Under the pieces are notes generated by a model that saw nothing but the letters and a program-made list of their open reading frames with translations, ran no database searches and was not told the origin of the DNA. This document shows positions 36,175-45,956 of a stretch of DNA of 64,000 nucleotides, one piece after another (within the stretch, counting starts at the first letter, position 1; every line of letters begins with the position of its first letter). The DNA is taken from positions 1 through 64,000 of the forward strand of contig DASVWZ010000292.1 of NCBI GenBank assembly GCA_036392935.1. Reading direction: 5' to 3'. The position numbers and the translations under genes were made by a program. This DNA comes from DASVWZ01 sp036392935 (GTDB lineage Bacteria; Acidobacteriota; Terriglobia; Terriglobales; Acidobacteriaceae).

Positions 36175-36657
36175 ATGAAATTCTCCGAAGAATTCGAAAC
36201 TCGCTTTGCGGAAATGATCACGCATTATCCGACAAAGCGCTCGGCGCTGGTGCCGACGCTGCTCTATGCGCAGGATGAAACCGGATTCCTGAGCGACGAA
36301 GTGATCGCCGAAATCGCCGGGCGCCTGGATTTGACCGAGCTCGATGTGCGGAACGTGATCAGCTACTACTCGATGCTGACCACCAAGCCGCGAGGCAAAT
36401 ATAACGTGCAGATCTGTACGAATATTGCCTGTATGCTGCGCGGCGGCGAGGAGCTTTTGGAGCACTGCAAGAAGAAACTCGGCGTTCGCAACAAAGGCAC
36501 AACGCCGGACGGATTGTTTACCTTGGAAGAAGTGGAGTGCATCGGCGCCTGCAGTTGGGCGGCCGCGGCGCAGGTGAACTACGACTTCCACGAGAACCTG
36601 ACGCCGTCGAAGATGGACAAGATTCTGGACGAATATAGAAAGAAGGGAACGCAGTAG
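36175..36657 (+). CDS. nuoE: NADH-quinone oxidoreductase subunit E (24 kDa)
   Basis: A 160-residue thioredoxin-fold subunit carrying the [2Fe-2S] cluster N1a. The ligands are CTNIACM (C-X4-C, about residue 79) and ECIGACSWAAAAQVN (C-X3-C, about 122). VISYYSMLTTKPRGKYNVQIC precedes the first pair. It begins six bases after nuoD. A 79-bp spacer containing 'agaatgcagaa' repeats separates it from nuoF. Confidence 0.97.
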   Translation: MKFSEEFETRFAEMITHYPTKRSALVPTLLYAQDETGFLSDEVIAEIAGRLDLTELDVRNVISYYSMLTTKPRGKYNVQICTNIACMLRGGEELLEHCKKKLGVRNKGTTPDGLFTLEEVECIGACSWAAAAQVNYDFHENLTPSKMDKILDEYRKKGTQ

Positions 36658-36736
36658 AAGGCAGAATTAAGAAGTCAGAATGCAGAATGTAACAGGTTTT
36701 ACATCTTCATTCTCACTTCTGAATTCTGCAATCAGA
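36657..36736. repeat. Dispersed repeat between nuoE and nuoF
   Basis: Contains AAGGCAGAATTAAGAAGTC and, further on, TCACTTCTGAATTCTGCAA, so its two halves are roughly inverted to one another and could fold into a hairpin around 36690-36705. The words match the intergenic repeats near 32940 and 62240. A repeat insertion explains the gap in an otherwise tightly packed operon. Confidence 0.6.
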
Positions 36737-38050
36737 ATGGCTGACTTGGTTTCCCATCCCGACGAAGTAAAGGTCGTTTCCAAGCGATTCGGCAAGGGTG
36801 CGGCCGATATCGATCGCTACCTTGAGCTCGACGGCTATAAGGGCATTCAGAAAGCCCTGGCCATGGAGCCGGACGGCATCATCAATATCGTCAAAGACTC
36901 CGGCCTGCGCGGGCGCGGTGGCGCAGGATTCAATACTGGCCTGAAGTGGTCGTTCGTTCCCAAGCAGTCGGCGAAGCCGAAATACATTTTGTGCAACGGA
37001 GACGAAAGCGAACCGGGCACCTGCAAGGACCGGTTGATTTTCGAGCATGACCCTCACGCGGTAATCGAAGGTGTGATGATCGCGGGACTCGCGGTCGGTT
37101 CGCAGACCGGATATATCTACATTCGCGGCGAGTACCGGTATCTTTCCGTGATCATGCAGAAGGCGATCAAAGACGCCTACGCTAAGGGATTTTTGGGTAA
37201 GAACATTTTCGGCTCCGGACGCGACTTTGATGTGTATTGGCATGGCGGCGCAGGCGCATACGAAGTCGGCGAAGAGTCGGCGCTGATGGAATCGCTCGAA
37301 GGAAAGCGCGGCATTCCACGCATCCGTCCGCCGTTTCCAGCGGTGGTTGGGCTGTGGGGTGGGCCGACCGTCATTAACAATGCGGAGACGCTGGCCAGCG
37401 TGCCGCCGATCATTCTTGGCGGAGCGGATTGGTATGCCAAACTTGGCACGCCGAAAAACGGCGGCACGCGTTTGTTCTGTCTGAGCGGCCACTTGAACAA
37501 GCCGGGCGTTTACGAGCTGCCCATGGGATACAACCTCAAGAAGATGATTTATGACGTCGGCGGCGGCATCCCCAATGGCAGAACCTTGAAAGCGGTCGTC
37601 CCCGGAGGTTCGAGCACTCCAGTTTTGCTGCCGGCAGAGATCGACGTCGCTATGGATTTTGATTCGGTGGCGAAAACCGGCTCGATGCTGGGATCGGGTG
37701 GAGTGGTGGTGCTCGATGACACCACCTGCATCGTCAACTTCGCGCTGCGAACGATGAAGTTCTACCAGCATGAAAGCTGCGGCTGGTGCATCCCGTGCAG
37801 GGAAGGCACTGACTGGCTCAAAAAGACTTTGCTGCGCTTCCACTCCGGGCACGGCGTCAAGAAAGACATCGACAATATGCAGTATCTTTCGGAAAACATG
37901 CTGGGACGCACATTTTGCCCGTTGGGTGACGCGGCTGCGATGCCGATGATCGCGTTCGTAAAAAAATTCCGCAAGGAATTCGAAGATCATCTTGGTGAGA
38001 AACCGTGTCCCTTCGAGAGTGCGAAAGACGAAGCGATGGCAACTGTGTAA
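36737..38050 (+). CDS. nuoF: NADH-quinone oxidoreductase subunit F (51 kDa)
   Basis: A 437-residue NADH- and FMN-binding subunit with the [4Fe-4S] cluster N3. The glycine-rich GLRGRGGAGFNTGLKW (about 59) binds the nucleotide, and CNGDESEPGTCKDR and VGEESALMESLEGKRG are the FMN region. The cluster ligands are SCGWCIPCREGTDWL (about 349) with a distal Cys in RTFCPLGDAA. I chose ATG 36737, which gives a family-typical N-terminus. The longer in-frame start at 36680 lies inside the dispersed repeat. Confidence 0.97.
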   Translation: MADLVSHPDEVKVVSKRFGKGAADIDRYLELDGYKGIQKALAMEPDGIINIVKDSGLRGRGGAGFNTGLKWSFVPKQSAKPKYILCNGDESEPGTCKDRLIFEHDPHAVIEGVMIAGLAVGSQTGYIYIRGEYRYLSVIMQKAIKDAYAKGFLGKNIFGSGRDFDVYWHGGAGAYEVGEESALMESLEGKRGIPRIRPPFPAVVGLWGGPTVINNAETLASVPPIILGGADWYAKLGTPKNGGTRLFCLSGHLNKPGVYELPMGYNLKKMIYDVGGGIPNGRTLKAVVPGGSSTPVLLPAEIDVAMDFDSVAKTGSMLGSGGVVVLDDTTCIVNFALRTMKFYQHESCGWCIPCREGTDWLKKTLLRFHSGHGVKKDIDNMQYLSENMLGRTFCPLGDAAAMPMIAFVKKFRKEFEDHLGEKPCPFESAKDEAMATV

Positions 38051-38141
38051 ACGATTTGCAATTGGTGATTTGTAATTTGCAATTTATGGCCGAGTCACGG
38101 AAACAATTGCAAACTGCAAATCGCAAATTAGAAATTCGTTC
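38051..38141. repeat. AT-rich inverted repeat between nuoF and nuoG
   Basis: GATTTGTAATTTGCAATTT (38068-38086) is partly complementary to the A-rich stretch from AATTGCAAACTGCAAATC onward (38105-38130). It resembles the element at 33240-33342. It leaves 91 bp between nuoF and nuoG and may form an intercistronic hairpin. Confidence 0.55.
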
Positions 38142-40508
38142 ATGGCTGAAGCCCCAAAACTCGTGAATCTGACGGTCGATGGCAAGCCCATCTCCGCGCC
38201 TGCCGGCACGCTGCTGATCGAAGCCTGCAAAGGCGTCGGCATCGAAGTGCCGTCGTTCTGTTATTACCCCAATCTGTCTTTGCAGGGCGCGTGCCGCATG
38301 TGCCTGGTAAAGATCGAAAAAATGCCCAAGCTGCAGACGGCATGCACCACTGTCATCGGTGAAGGCATGATCGTGAGCACCGACACGCCCGAAATCCATC
38401 AGGCGCGCAAGGGGATGGTCGAGTTGCTGCTGGGCAACCATCCGCTGGATTGCCCGGTGTGCGATGCCGGCGGCGAATGCGAACTGCAGGATATGACCTT
38501 CGCCTACGGCGCCGCCGATTCGCGCTATATCGATATCAAAAATCATCGCGACGAGCAGCAGTGGTCGCCGGTGGTGTATTTCGATCGCCCGCGATGCATT
38601 CTTTGTTATCGCTGTGTGCGGGTCTGCGGCGAAGGCATGGACGTTTGGGCGCTGGGCGTGCAGAACCGCGGCGTCAGCTCGATCATCGCGCCTAATAAAG
38701 AAGATCATCTGGAGTGCGAAGAGTGTGGCATGTGCATCGACATCTGCCCGGTCGGTGCGCTGACCTCCGGTGCCTATCGCTATAAAACTCGCCCGTGGGA
38801 GATGAAACACATCGGCACGCCGTGCGCGCACTGCGCCGACGGATGCAAAACCACGCTGGGCGTGCGCCGGTCTGACACCGGAATGGAGATCGTGCGCGGC
38901 GATAATCGCGACAAGAGCGGCATCAACGGCGACTTCCTTTGCATCAAAGGCCGCTACGCGTTCGATTTTGCCAACAACGAAGAGCGGCTTACCGTGCCGC
39001 TGATCCGCAAGCAGGGGCGATTGACGCCATCCACATGGGAGGAAGCCTTTGACCTGATCGGCAAACGCTTCCGCGAGATCCGCGACAAAGATGGTGGCGC
39101 AGCCATCGGCGTGATCGGTTCAAACCGGACGACTAACGAAGAAAATTATTTGCTGCAGAAATTTGCGCGTGTGGTTCTGCAAACCAACAACATCGATCAC
39201 CACCGCACCGCGGATTACCCGGCCTTCACCGCCGCTTTGCGCGGCAAGCCCGATGTCACCGCCAGCATGCGCGACGTATTCAACGCGCCCGCGATTCTGT
39301 TGATCGGCAATGACCCGACGGAGCAGCATCCGTTGCTGGCATGGCAAATTCGCAACAACGTCCGCCTGCACCGCGCCAAGCTGTATGTAATCAATTCTCA
39401 GCCCATCAAGCTGCAGCGGCAGGCTGCCAGCTTCACGCAGATTCCCGCAGGCAGTGAAGGCAAACTGGCAGCGTTTCTTTCGGGCGATGACTCGGCTGCC
39501 GACGCCATCGCCACCGAAAAAACTAATCGCGACGCTTGGATCGCTCTGCGCGACAAACTGCGCGGCGAGCAAGGATTGATCATCATCTTCGGATCGGAGA
39601 TTCGCGGCAACGATATCGCAGCATTGGTGAAGTTCGGCTCTGCCGTTCCCGGCGCAAAATTCGTCTGTCTCAGCGACTACGCCAACTCGCGCGGTGCGGC
39701 GGACATGGGTCTCTATCCAGACTTGCTTCCCGGCTACCATCGCGTTTCCGAAGCCAAGCACTTCGAGCAGGAATGGGGAGCAATTCCCACGACTGCAGGG
39801 TTAACCTTCTTCGAAATGGCCGAGCAGGCGAAGACCGGAAAACTGAAAGCGCTTTATGTGGTCGGCGCGAATCCCATCGCGCGATTCGGCGTCGATCCTT
39901 ATGTCTTTGACAACCATTTCGTCGTTGTCCAGGACATGTTCCTGACCGAAACCGCGATCATGGCCGACGTGGTCTTGCCGAGCGCTAACGCATATGAAAA
40001 ATCCGGCACCTTCACCAACACCTGCGGCGACCTGCAGATCGTAAAAAAAGCTGGCGAAGTCAGCGGCGCGAAATCGGATTTCGAAATGATCGTCCGCATC
40101 GCGGCGGCAACCGGTTTCGATGTCCATAAACTAGTCCCGTTCGGGCGCGGCGAAGCCGCAGACATGGGCCAGTCGCGCGGCGCGCAATCGGGCGAAGCTG
40201 ACCGCGCTGCGGTTTGGCTGGAAGCCCACGGCCTCGAACCGAAGATGAGTCCCTTCGAACCGATGGCAATTCTCGACGAGATTCAGCGTCTTGTTCCCGG
40301 CTACGACGTATCGCGCATGGAATTGCTGGCCGGCAACGATCAGCACACGGCGTTGACCAACGGCGGGCCCGGGGCGATCCACAAAACCGATTTGATCGTT
40401 CCGGCAAATGACAATCTGTTCACCTCGGGCACATTGGGAAGGTATTCGAAGACCTTGAATTCAGTGATGGAGAACCGGCATCCCGCGGAAGAACTGGCGG
40501 CGGATTGA
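38142..40508 (+). CDS. nuoG: NADH-quinone oxidoreductase subunit G (75 kDa)
   Basis: A 788-residue iron-sulfur subunit. The N-terminal [2Fe-2S] domain has FCYYPNLSLQGACRMCLV and TACTT. The N5 site is GNHPLDCPVCDAGGECELQD (His and three Cys), and the N4/4Fe-4S region has CILCYRCVRVCGE with ECEECGMCIDICPVGAL. CAHCADGCKTTLG begins the molybdopterin-oxidoreductase-like domain, which is inactive in complex I and carries the extra N7-type cysteines here. It belongs with nuoE and nuoF to the NADH-oxidising module. Length is within the family range. Confidence 0.97.
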   Translation: MAEAPKLVNLTVDGKPISAPAGTLLIEACKGVGIEVPSFCYYPNLSLQGACRMCLVKIEKMPKLQTACTTVIGEGMIVSTDTPEIHQARKGMVELLLGNHPLDCPVCDAGGECELQDMTFAYGAADSRYIDIKNHRDEQQWSPVVYFDRPRCILCYRCVRVCGEGMDVWALGVQNRGVSSIIAPNKEDHLECEECGMCIDICPVGALTSGAYRYKTRPWEMKHIGTPCAHCADGCKTTLGVRRSDTGMEIVRGDNRDKSGINGDFLCIKGRYAFDFANNEERLTVPLIRKQGRLTPSTWEEAFDLIGKRFREIRDKDGGAAIGVIGSNRTTNEENYLLQKFARVVLQTNNIDHHRTADYPAFTAALRGKPDVTASMRDVFNAPAILLIGNDPTEQHPLLAWQIRNNVRLHRAKLYVINSQPIKLQRQAASFTQIPAGSEGKLAAFLSGDDSAADAIATEKTNRDAWIALRDKLRGEQGLIIIFGSEIRGNDIAALVKFGSAVPGAKFVCLSDYANSRGAADMGLYPDLLPGYHRVSEAKHFEQEWGAIPTTAGLTFFEMAEQAKTGKLKALYVVGANPIARFGVDPYVFDNHFVVVQDMFLTETAIMADVVLPSANAYEKSGTFTNTCGDLQIVKKAGEVSGAKSDFEMIVRIAAATGFDVHKLVPFGRGEAADMGQSRGAQSGEADRAAVWLEAHGLEPKMSPFEPMAILDEIQRLVPGYDVSRMELLAGNDQHTALTNGGPGAIHKTDLIVPANDNLFTSGTLGRYSKTLNSVMENRHPAEELAAD

Positions 40509-40557
40509 GCTCGGGAGTTCACAATTTCCAGTCCAGCAGGTTTGAAAGAGCGATAAA

Positions 40558-41589
40558 TTGAGCGTCGGACTTTTCATCGTCATATCGATCATCAAAACTG
40601 CGATCAGCCTGTTTGTGCTGCTGACCGCGGTGGCCTACAGCGTCTGGCTGGAGCGCAAAGTGGTGGGCCACATTCAGAACCGCTGGGGGCCCACGCGGGT
40701 TGGACCGTTCGGCCTGCTGCAACCCTTGGCCGATGGCGTCAAACTTTTGTTCAAAGAAGATCTGCTTCCGCCGCAGGCCTACACGCCGCTCTTCATCGCT
40801 GCGCCCATGATTGCGATGTTGTGCGCGCTGGCGTCGATCTCCGTCATCCCGATCGGAAATGAGATCACCATTTTCGGAGTGACCACGCCGCTTGAAATCA
40901 CCGACGTAAATATCGGCCTGCTGATCATTCTTGGCATTACTTCATTGGGCGTTTACGGTGTGGCGCTGAGCGGATGGTCCTCGAACAGCAAATACTCCAT
41001 GCTCGGCGGACTTCGCGCCAGCGCGCAGATGGTCAGTTACGAAATTGCGCTGGGCCTTTCGCTGGTCGGAGTGCTGATCGTCACCGGCAGCTTTAGCCTG
41101 CGCGATATTGTGAACGCGCAAGCCGGCTATTTCTGGGGATTCATTCCGCGCTGGAATATTTTTACCGGCCAGTTCATCGCGTTTTTTATTTACCTGACGG
41201 CGGCCTACGCCGAAACCAACCGCATCCCATTCGATTTGCCGGAAGCGGAGACCGAACTGGTTGCCGGCTATCACACCGAATACAGCTCCATGAAGTTCGC
41301 CATGTTTTTTATGGCGGAGTACGCCAACATGATCACGGTTTCCTGCGTGGCCACGCTGCTGTTTCTCGGCGGATGGCAGGGGCCGGTGTTCGGACCGCCA
41401 ATCCTGCACATGCTTCTTCCGGTGGTCTGGTTTCTGGCGAAAGTTTTTGTGTTCATGCTGATCTACATATGGGTGCGCGGAACCTTGCCGCGCTTCCGTT
41501 ATGACCAACTCATGGCGTTCGGATGGAAGGTGTTGCTTCCGATTTCGATCATGAATCTGGTGGCAACCGCCTTGGCGGTCGCGTGGTAG
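40558..41589 (+). CDS. nuoH: NADH-quinone oxidoreductase subunit H
   Basis: A 343-residue membrane subunit with about eight helices, anchoring the peripheral arm near the quinone entrance. WLERKVVGHIQNRWGPTRVGPFGLLQPLADGVKL and YAETNRIPFDLPEAETELVAGYHTEYS are diagnostic. The start is TTG 40558, preceded by GAAAGAG. In most bacteria nuoI follows here; in this operon the next gene is nuoJ, 16 bp later. Confidence 0.98.
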   Translation: MSVGLFIVISIIKTAISLFVLLTAVAYSVWLERKVVGHIQNRWGPTRVGPFGLLQPLADGVKLLFKEDLLPPQAYTPLFIAAPMIAMLCALASISVIPIGNEITIFGVTTPLEITDVNIGLLIILGITSLGVYGVALSGWSSNSKYSMLGGLRASAQMVSYEIALGLSLVGVLIVTGSFSLRDIVNAQAGYFWGFIPRWNIFTGQFIAFFIYLTAAYAETNRIPFDLPEAETELVAGYHTEYSSMKFAMFFMAEYANMITVSCVATLLFLGGWQGPVFGPPILHMLLPVVWFLAKVFVFMLIYIWVRGTLPRFRYDQLMAFGWKVLLPISIMNLVATALAVAW

Positions 41590-41605
41590 CGGTAAAGAAA
41601 TTTCG

Positions 41606-42124
41606 ATGAGTCTGCATTTAGTTTTATTCATCAGCTTCGGTGCGGTCTGTGTGGCGGGTGCGATCAACCTGCTGGTGCAGCGCCATCCCATCAACAGCGC
41701 GCTGTCACTGGTGGTGGTAATGGGCTCGCTGGCGGGAGAATACCTCCTGCTCGGAGCCGAGTTCGTCGCCGTGGTGCAGGTCATCGTTTACGCCGGCGCG
41801 ATTATGGTTTTGTTTGTGTTCACCATCATGCTGCTGAACGCCGGCGAAGAAGAACAAACTCACGGCAGCCGCGTTGCGCTGTTGATTGGTGTGCCGGGCA
41901 TGGTTCTGGGGAGTGTTCTGGTCACCTGGGTTCTGTTCAGCCATTCCGGAACTGGATCGGTTGCGGCCGGCGCGTTGCCCGGTCCGCCAAAAACTCTCGG
42001 CCGCCTGCTTTTCCACGATTTCCTTTTGCCATTTGAAGTCACGTCGATCCTGATACTGATTGCCATCATGGGTGCGGTGGTCCTGGCCGCGCGTCCGCGA
42101 CGAATCCAAAAGAGGGAGGGCTGA
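41606..42124 (+). CDS. nuoJ: NADH-quinone oxidoreductase subunit J
   Basis: A 172-residue membrane subunit with five helices. HPINSALSLVVVMGSLAGEYLLLGAEFVAVVQVIVYAGAIMVLFVF is the conserved core, including the helix that changes shape during turnover. It follows nuoH directly, where nuoI would be expected. Its TGA is immediately followed by the TTG start of nuoK. Confidence 0.97.
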   Translation: MSLHLVLFISFGAVCVAGAINLLVQRHPINSALSLVVVMGSLAGEYLLLGAEFVAVVQVIVYAGAIMVLFVFTIMLLNAGEEEQTHGSRVALLIGVPGMVLGSVLVTWVLFSHSGTGSVAAGALPGPPKTLGRLLFHDFLLPFEVTSILILIAIMGAVVLAARPRRIQKREG

Positions 42125-42427
42125 TTGGTTCCTCTTTCTTACTATCTGATTCTGAGCGGGATTTTGTTCGCCTGCGGCGTGACCGGATTTCTGATCAAGC
42201 GCAACATCATCACCATCTTCATGTCGATCGAGTTGATGCTCAACGGCGTCAATCTTTCCTTCGTCGCCTTCGCCGCGCAATGGCATGCGCTGCAAGGCCA
42301 GGTATTTGTCTTCTTTGTGATGGTCGTGGCCGCGGCCGAAGCCGCGGTTGGGCTGGCCATCATTATTTCTGTGTTTCGCACGCGTGAAACCTTAAATGTC
42401 GACCGGGTGGACTTGCTCAAGCTATGA
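42125..42427 (+). CDS. nuoK: NADH-quinone oxidoreductase subunit K
   Basis: A 100-residue three-helix membrane subunit. GILFACGVTGFLIKRNIITIFMSIELMLNGVNLSFVAFA carries the conserved Glu in helix 2, and EAAVGLAIIISVFRTRE the second one in helix 3. It starts with TTG right after the nuoJ stop and overlaps the nuoL ATG by four bases, indicating coupled translation. Confidence 0.97.
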   Translation: MVPLSYYLILSGILFACGVTGFLIKRNIITIFMSIELMLNGVNLSFVAFAAQWHALQGQVFVFFVMVVAAAEAAVGLAIIISVFRTRETLNVDRVDLLKL

Positions 42428-44448
42428 CGCTGAACCTCCATCTCTGGCTCATTCCGATTCTGCCGCTGATTGGCGCGGCGATCAACGGATTCCTCGGCAA
42501 ACGCTTTTCGCGGCAAGCCGTGGTTGCGGTCGCGTGGACGTTCAGCGCTGCGGCGTTCGCCATGGCGGTGTGGGCGGTTTCGCAGTTTTTGAGCGTCGGC
42601 TCGGCGCCGTACACGGAAGTGCTGGCGCACTGGATCCGCGCCGGCGGCTTCCAGGCCGATTTCGCTTTTTACCTCGATCAGCTTTCCGTCGTCATGTTGC
42701 TGGTGGTCACTGGCGTCGGCTTCCTCATCCACCTCTACTCCGCCGGATACATGTGGGAGGAAGGCGGATTCTATCGCTTCTTCTGTTACCTCAACCTGTT
42801 CATGTTTTTCATGCTGACGCTGGTCCTGGCCAACAATTATCTGGTCATGTTCATTGGCTGGGAAGGTGTGGGGTTGGCGTCGTATCTGCTCATCGGTTTC
42901 TGGTTCACTAAAGACTCGGCAGCGTCGGCAGGGAAGAAAGCGTTCATCGTCAACCGCATCGGCGACTTCGGATTTCTCATTGCGCTGTTTTTGCTGATCA
43001 AGCATTTCGGATCGCTGAACTTCGTGCAGCTCTCTACCAGCATCGCGCCCATGGGGGTCGAAACTGCCGGCACTGGCTTGCTCACCTCAATCGGACTGCT
43101 TCTGATGGTTGGCGCCGCGGGAAAATCCGCGCAGATTCCGCTCTACGTCTGGCTGCCTGACGCCATGGAAGGTCCGACGCCGGTTTCCGCTCTCATCCAC
43201 GCCGCCACCATGGTCACCGCCGGCGTGTACATGGTGTCGCGTTCGCACTTCATCTTCGAGCGTGCGCCGAGCGCGATGATGTTCGTCGCCATCATCGGCA
43301 CGCTGACCGCTTTGTTCGCTGCGACTATCGGCATTGTCCAAACCGATATCAAAAAAGTTTTGGCGTACTCAACCGTTTCGCAGTTGGGATACATGTTCAT
43401 GGCCTGCGGAGTGGGTGCATTTTCGGCGGGAATCTTTCACCTGATGACGCACGCATTTTTCAAAGGTCTGCTGTTCCTGGCTGCCGGCTCGGTCATTCAC
43501 GCCGTCGGTGGCGAACAGGATATGCGCCAGATGGGCGGCTTGCGTAGCAAAATTCCAGTGACTTTCTGGACCATGACCGCTGCGACCTTTGCCATCGCCG
43601 GAATCCCGCCGCTGGCGGGCTTTTTCAGCAAAGACGAAATTCTTTGGCGGGCGTATTCGAGTCCGTACGGAAGCTGGATCTACTGGCTGATCGGCGTCGT
43701 CACCGCGTTTATTACATCCTTTTATATGTTTCGCCTGTGGTTCATGACGTTCTTCGGCCAGTATCGCGGGACCGCCGAGTCCGGCGGCGCTCACGGGCGT
43801 GATTCCCACGGGCACGACGCCCACGGTGGCCACGGCCACGGCGGCATTCACGAAAGCCCCAAGGTCATGCTGATTCCGCTGGTGATCCTGGCCATACTTT
43901 CCGTCTGCGGCGGCTTGGTCGGCATTCACAACCGGTTCGAAAACTTCCTGGCTCCGGTTTTCGAGTCCGCACACCCTGCGGCGGCCGAAAGCGCGCCTCC
44001 ATCGCCATCCGAAATTCAGCACACAACCCAGCCATCGTCCGAAGAAGAAAAAGGCACCGAAACTCTGCTGATGGGAATCTCAATCCTCGCCGCTCTGGCC
44101 GGTCTGATTCTCGCCTGGCTGCTCTATTACAGCCGTCCACATCTTCCGCAACGAATCGCCAATGCTCTAGGCGGCCTTTATACCGCAGTGCTCAACAAGT
44201 ATTACGTCGACGAATTCTACGCCGCGGTATTCGTCAAGCCGCTAATCGCCGGTTCCACTAAGATTTTGTGGCATGGCATCGACCAGGGCGTGATCGATGC
44301 CACCATCGACAACAGCGCCGAGGGCGCGCGCGAAATTTCTGACAGTGTGCGTCACATGCAGTCGGGGAATCTGCGTTCCTACGCGGGTTGGATCGCCGCC
44401 GGCGCCGCGCTCGTAATTTGTTACATGGTTTGGCTGGGGATACGATGA
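42424..44448 (+). CDS. nuoL: NADH-quinone oxidoreductase subunit L
   Basis: A 674-residue antiporter-like proton channel subunit. LVMFIGWEGVGLASYLLIGFW (Glu about 144), AGKSAQIPLYVWLPDAMEGPTPVSALIHAATMVTAGVYM and VLAYSTVSQLGYMFMACG are the canonical elements, with the long lateral helix at the C-terminus. A histidine- and glycine-rich stretch (GGAHGRDSHGHDAHGGHGHG, about residues 455-474) lies in a loop. Such insertions occur in some NuoL proteins, and this one might bind metal. It overlaps nuoM by four bases. Confidence 0.97.
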   Translation: MTLNLHLWLIPILPLIGAAINGFLGKRFSRQAVVAVAWTFSAAAFAMAVWAVSQFLSVGSAPYTEVLAHWIRAGGFQADFAFYLDQLSVVMLLVVTGVGFLIHLYSAGYMWEEGGFYRFFCYLNLFMFFMLTLVLANNYLVMFIGWEGVGLASYLLIGFWFTKDSAASAGKKAFIVNRIGDFGFLIALFLLIKHFGSLNFVQLSTSIAPMGVETAGTGLLTSIGLLLMVGAAGKSAQIPLYVWLPDAMEGPTPVSALIHAATMVTAGVYMVSRSHFIFERAPSAMMFVAIIGTLTALFAATIGIVQTDIKKVLAYSTVSQLGYMFMACGVGAFSAGIFHLMTHAFFKGLLFLAAGSVIHAVGGEQDMRQMGGLRSKIPVTFWTMTAATFAIAGIPPLAGFFSKDEILWRAYSSPYGSWIYWLIGVVTAFITSFYMFRLWFMTFFGQYRGTAESGGAHGRDSHGHDAHGGHGHGGIHESPKVMLIPLVILAILSVCGGLVGIHNRFENFLAPVFESAHPAAAESAPPSPSEIQHTTQPSSEEEKGTETLLMGISILAALAGLILAWLLYYSRPHLPQRIANALGGLYTAVLNKYYVDEFYAAVFVKPLIAGSTKILWHGIDQGVIDATIDNSAEGAREISDSVRHMQSGNLRSYAGWIAAGAALVICYMVWLGIR

Positions 44449-45956
44449 GCGAACTCAACAATTCGATCCTCACCGTCGTCACATTCATCCCGTTGGCGGG
44501 TGCGATCCTGCTTTTGATCCTGCCCCGGCGCGATCGCGATACGCGGATTATCGCGCTGATTACCTCGCTGGCAGCCTTCTTCGCTTCATTGCATTTGCCG
44601 GTCCATCTCCGTCGTTCGCTGCCCGGCTTTCAATTCGAAATCAATAATCCGTGGATTTCGCGGCCAAACATTCACTATCACCTCGGCGCCGATGGCATTT
44701 CCGCCTGGCTGGTAGTGCTGACCACATTCCTCACTCCGCTGTGTGTTCTGATCTCGTGGAAGTCAATTCAAGAACGGGTAAAAGAATTTTTCATTCTGCT
44801 GCTGGTTCTCGAAACCGCGCTGATCGGCGTTTTTGTCGCCCTCGATCTCTTCCTCTTTTACTTTTTCTGGGAAGCCACGCTCATCCCCATGGCGCTGCTC
44901 ATCGGCATGTACGGCCACGGGCGGAAAGTCTACGCCGCGGTGAAGTTTTTTCTGTACACCATGATTGCGTCCATGTTCATGCTGGCCGCAATCTTGTGGC
45001 TGTACGCCAAGACTGGCAGTTTTGATTTCACCGTGATTCAATCGGCCATCCGCAGCGGGCAAGTAGAAAACTTCGCCGCCGCCGCTCCCTGGTTGTTTCT
45101 CGGATTCTTTCTCGCATTCGCCGTTAAAGTCCCTCTTTTTCCATTCCACACCTGGCTGCCGGACGCCCACGTCGAGGCGCCAACCGCCGGATCGGTGCTG
45201 CTCGCGGGCGTTCTGCTGAAGATGGGCACTTACGGCATGTTGCGCTTCAACCTTGGACTGTTCCCCGATCAATCCCGCAGCAACGCCTGGTGGATCATGA
45301 TTCTGGCGCTGATCGGCATCATCTACGGTGCGCTGGTTGCCCTGGTGCAGCCCAACATGAAAAAGCTGATCGCCTATTCCTCGATCAGCCACTTGGGATT
45401 TGTAGTCCTCGGTATTTTCAGCTTCATCCCCATGGGCGTAGATGGCGCAACCTTCGTCATGCTCGCCCACGGAATCGCCACGGGCGGCCTCTTTATGCTC
45501 GCTGGCATTCTCTACGAACGACGGCACACCTACCAAATTTCCGAGTTCGGCGGCCTGGCCACGCCCATGCCGGCCTACGCGTCGTTTTTCCTCTTCATGG
45601 TTCTCGCCTCGGTCGGTCTGCCGCTCTTGAACGGTTTTGTTGGCGAATTCCTGGTGTTGAGCGGCGCTTTCCAGGCTCGCCCCATCTATGGAATTCTTGC
45701 CGCGACCGGCGTGATCTGGAGCGCATGCTACCTGCTCTGGATGTACCAACGCGTCTTCTTCGGCAAAGTCACTCACTCAGTCAACGAAACCTTGCCTGAC
45801 CTGAGCGTCCGCGAGAAAACCGCCTTGTGGCCCGCCGCAGCGATAGCACTCCTCATGGGCGTCGCCCCCGGTATCTGGCTGAATGCGATCGACCCGGCCG
45901 TGCAATACGCGCTTGCGCCTTTCACCCAACTCGTGAGCAAGTTGGTGATGCGATGA
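44445..45956 (+). CDS. nuoM: NADH-quinone oxidoreductase subunit M
   Basis: A 503-residue antiporter-like membrane subunit. FFYFFWEATLIPMALLIGMYGHGRKVYAAVKFFLYTMIAS (conserved Glu about 142 within the sixth helix) and VPLFPFHTWLPDAHVEAPTAGSVLLAGVLLKMGTYGMLRF are diagnostic. ATG 44445 overlaps the nuoL stop (ATGA), and the same arrangement joins it to nuoN. Identification is secure. Confidence 0.97.
   Translation: MSELNNSILTVVTFIPLAGAILLLILPRRDRDTRIIALITSLAAFFASLHLPVHLRRSLPGFQFEINNPWISRPNIHYHLGADGISAWLVVLTTFLTPLCVLISWKSIQERVKEFFILLLVLETALIGVFVALDLFLFYFFWEATLIPMALLIGMYGHGRKVYAAVKFFLYTMIASMFMLAAILWLYAKTGSFDFTVIQSAIRSGQVENFAAAAPWLFLGFFLAFAVKVPLFPFHTWLPDAHVEAPTAGSVLLAGVLLKMGTYGMLRFNLGLFPDQSRSNAWWIMILALIGIIYGALVALVQPNMKKLIAYSSISHLGFVVLGIFSFIPMGVDGATFVMLAHGIATGGLFMLAGILYERRHTYQISEFGGLATPMPAYASFFLFMVLASVGLPLLNGFVGEFLVLSGAFQARPIYGILAATGVIWSACYLLWMYQRVFFGKVTHSVNETLPDLSVREKTALWPAAAIALLMGVAPGIWLNAIDPAVQYALAPFTQLVSKLVMR

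Noticed and set aside
42142..43005. A 287-residue minus-strand frame opposite nuoK-nuoL
   Set aside because: Shadow of strongly biased nuo codons; the nuo genes are certain.
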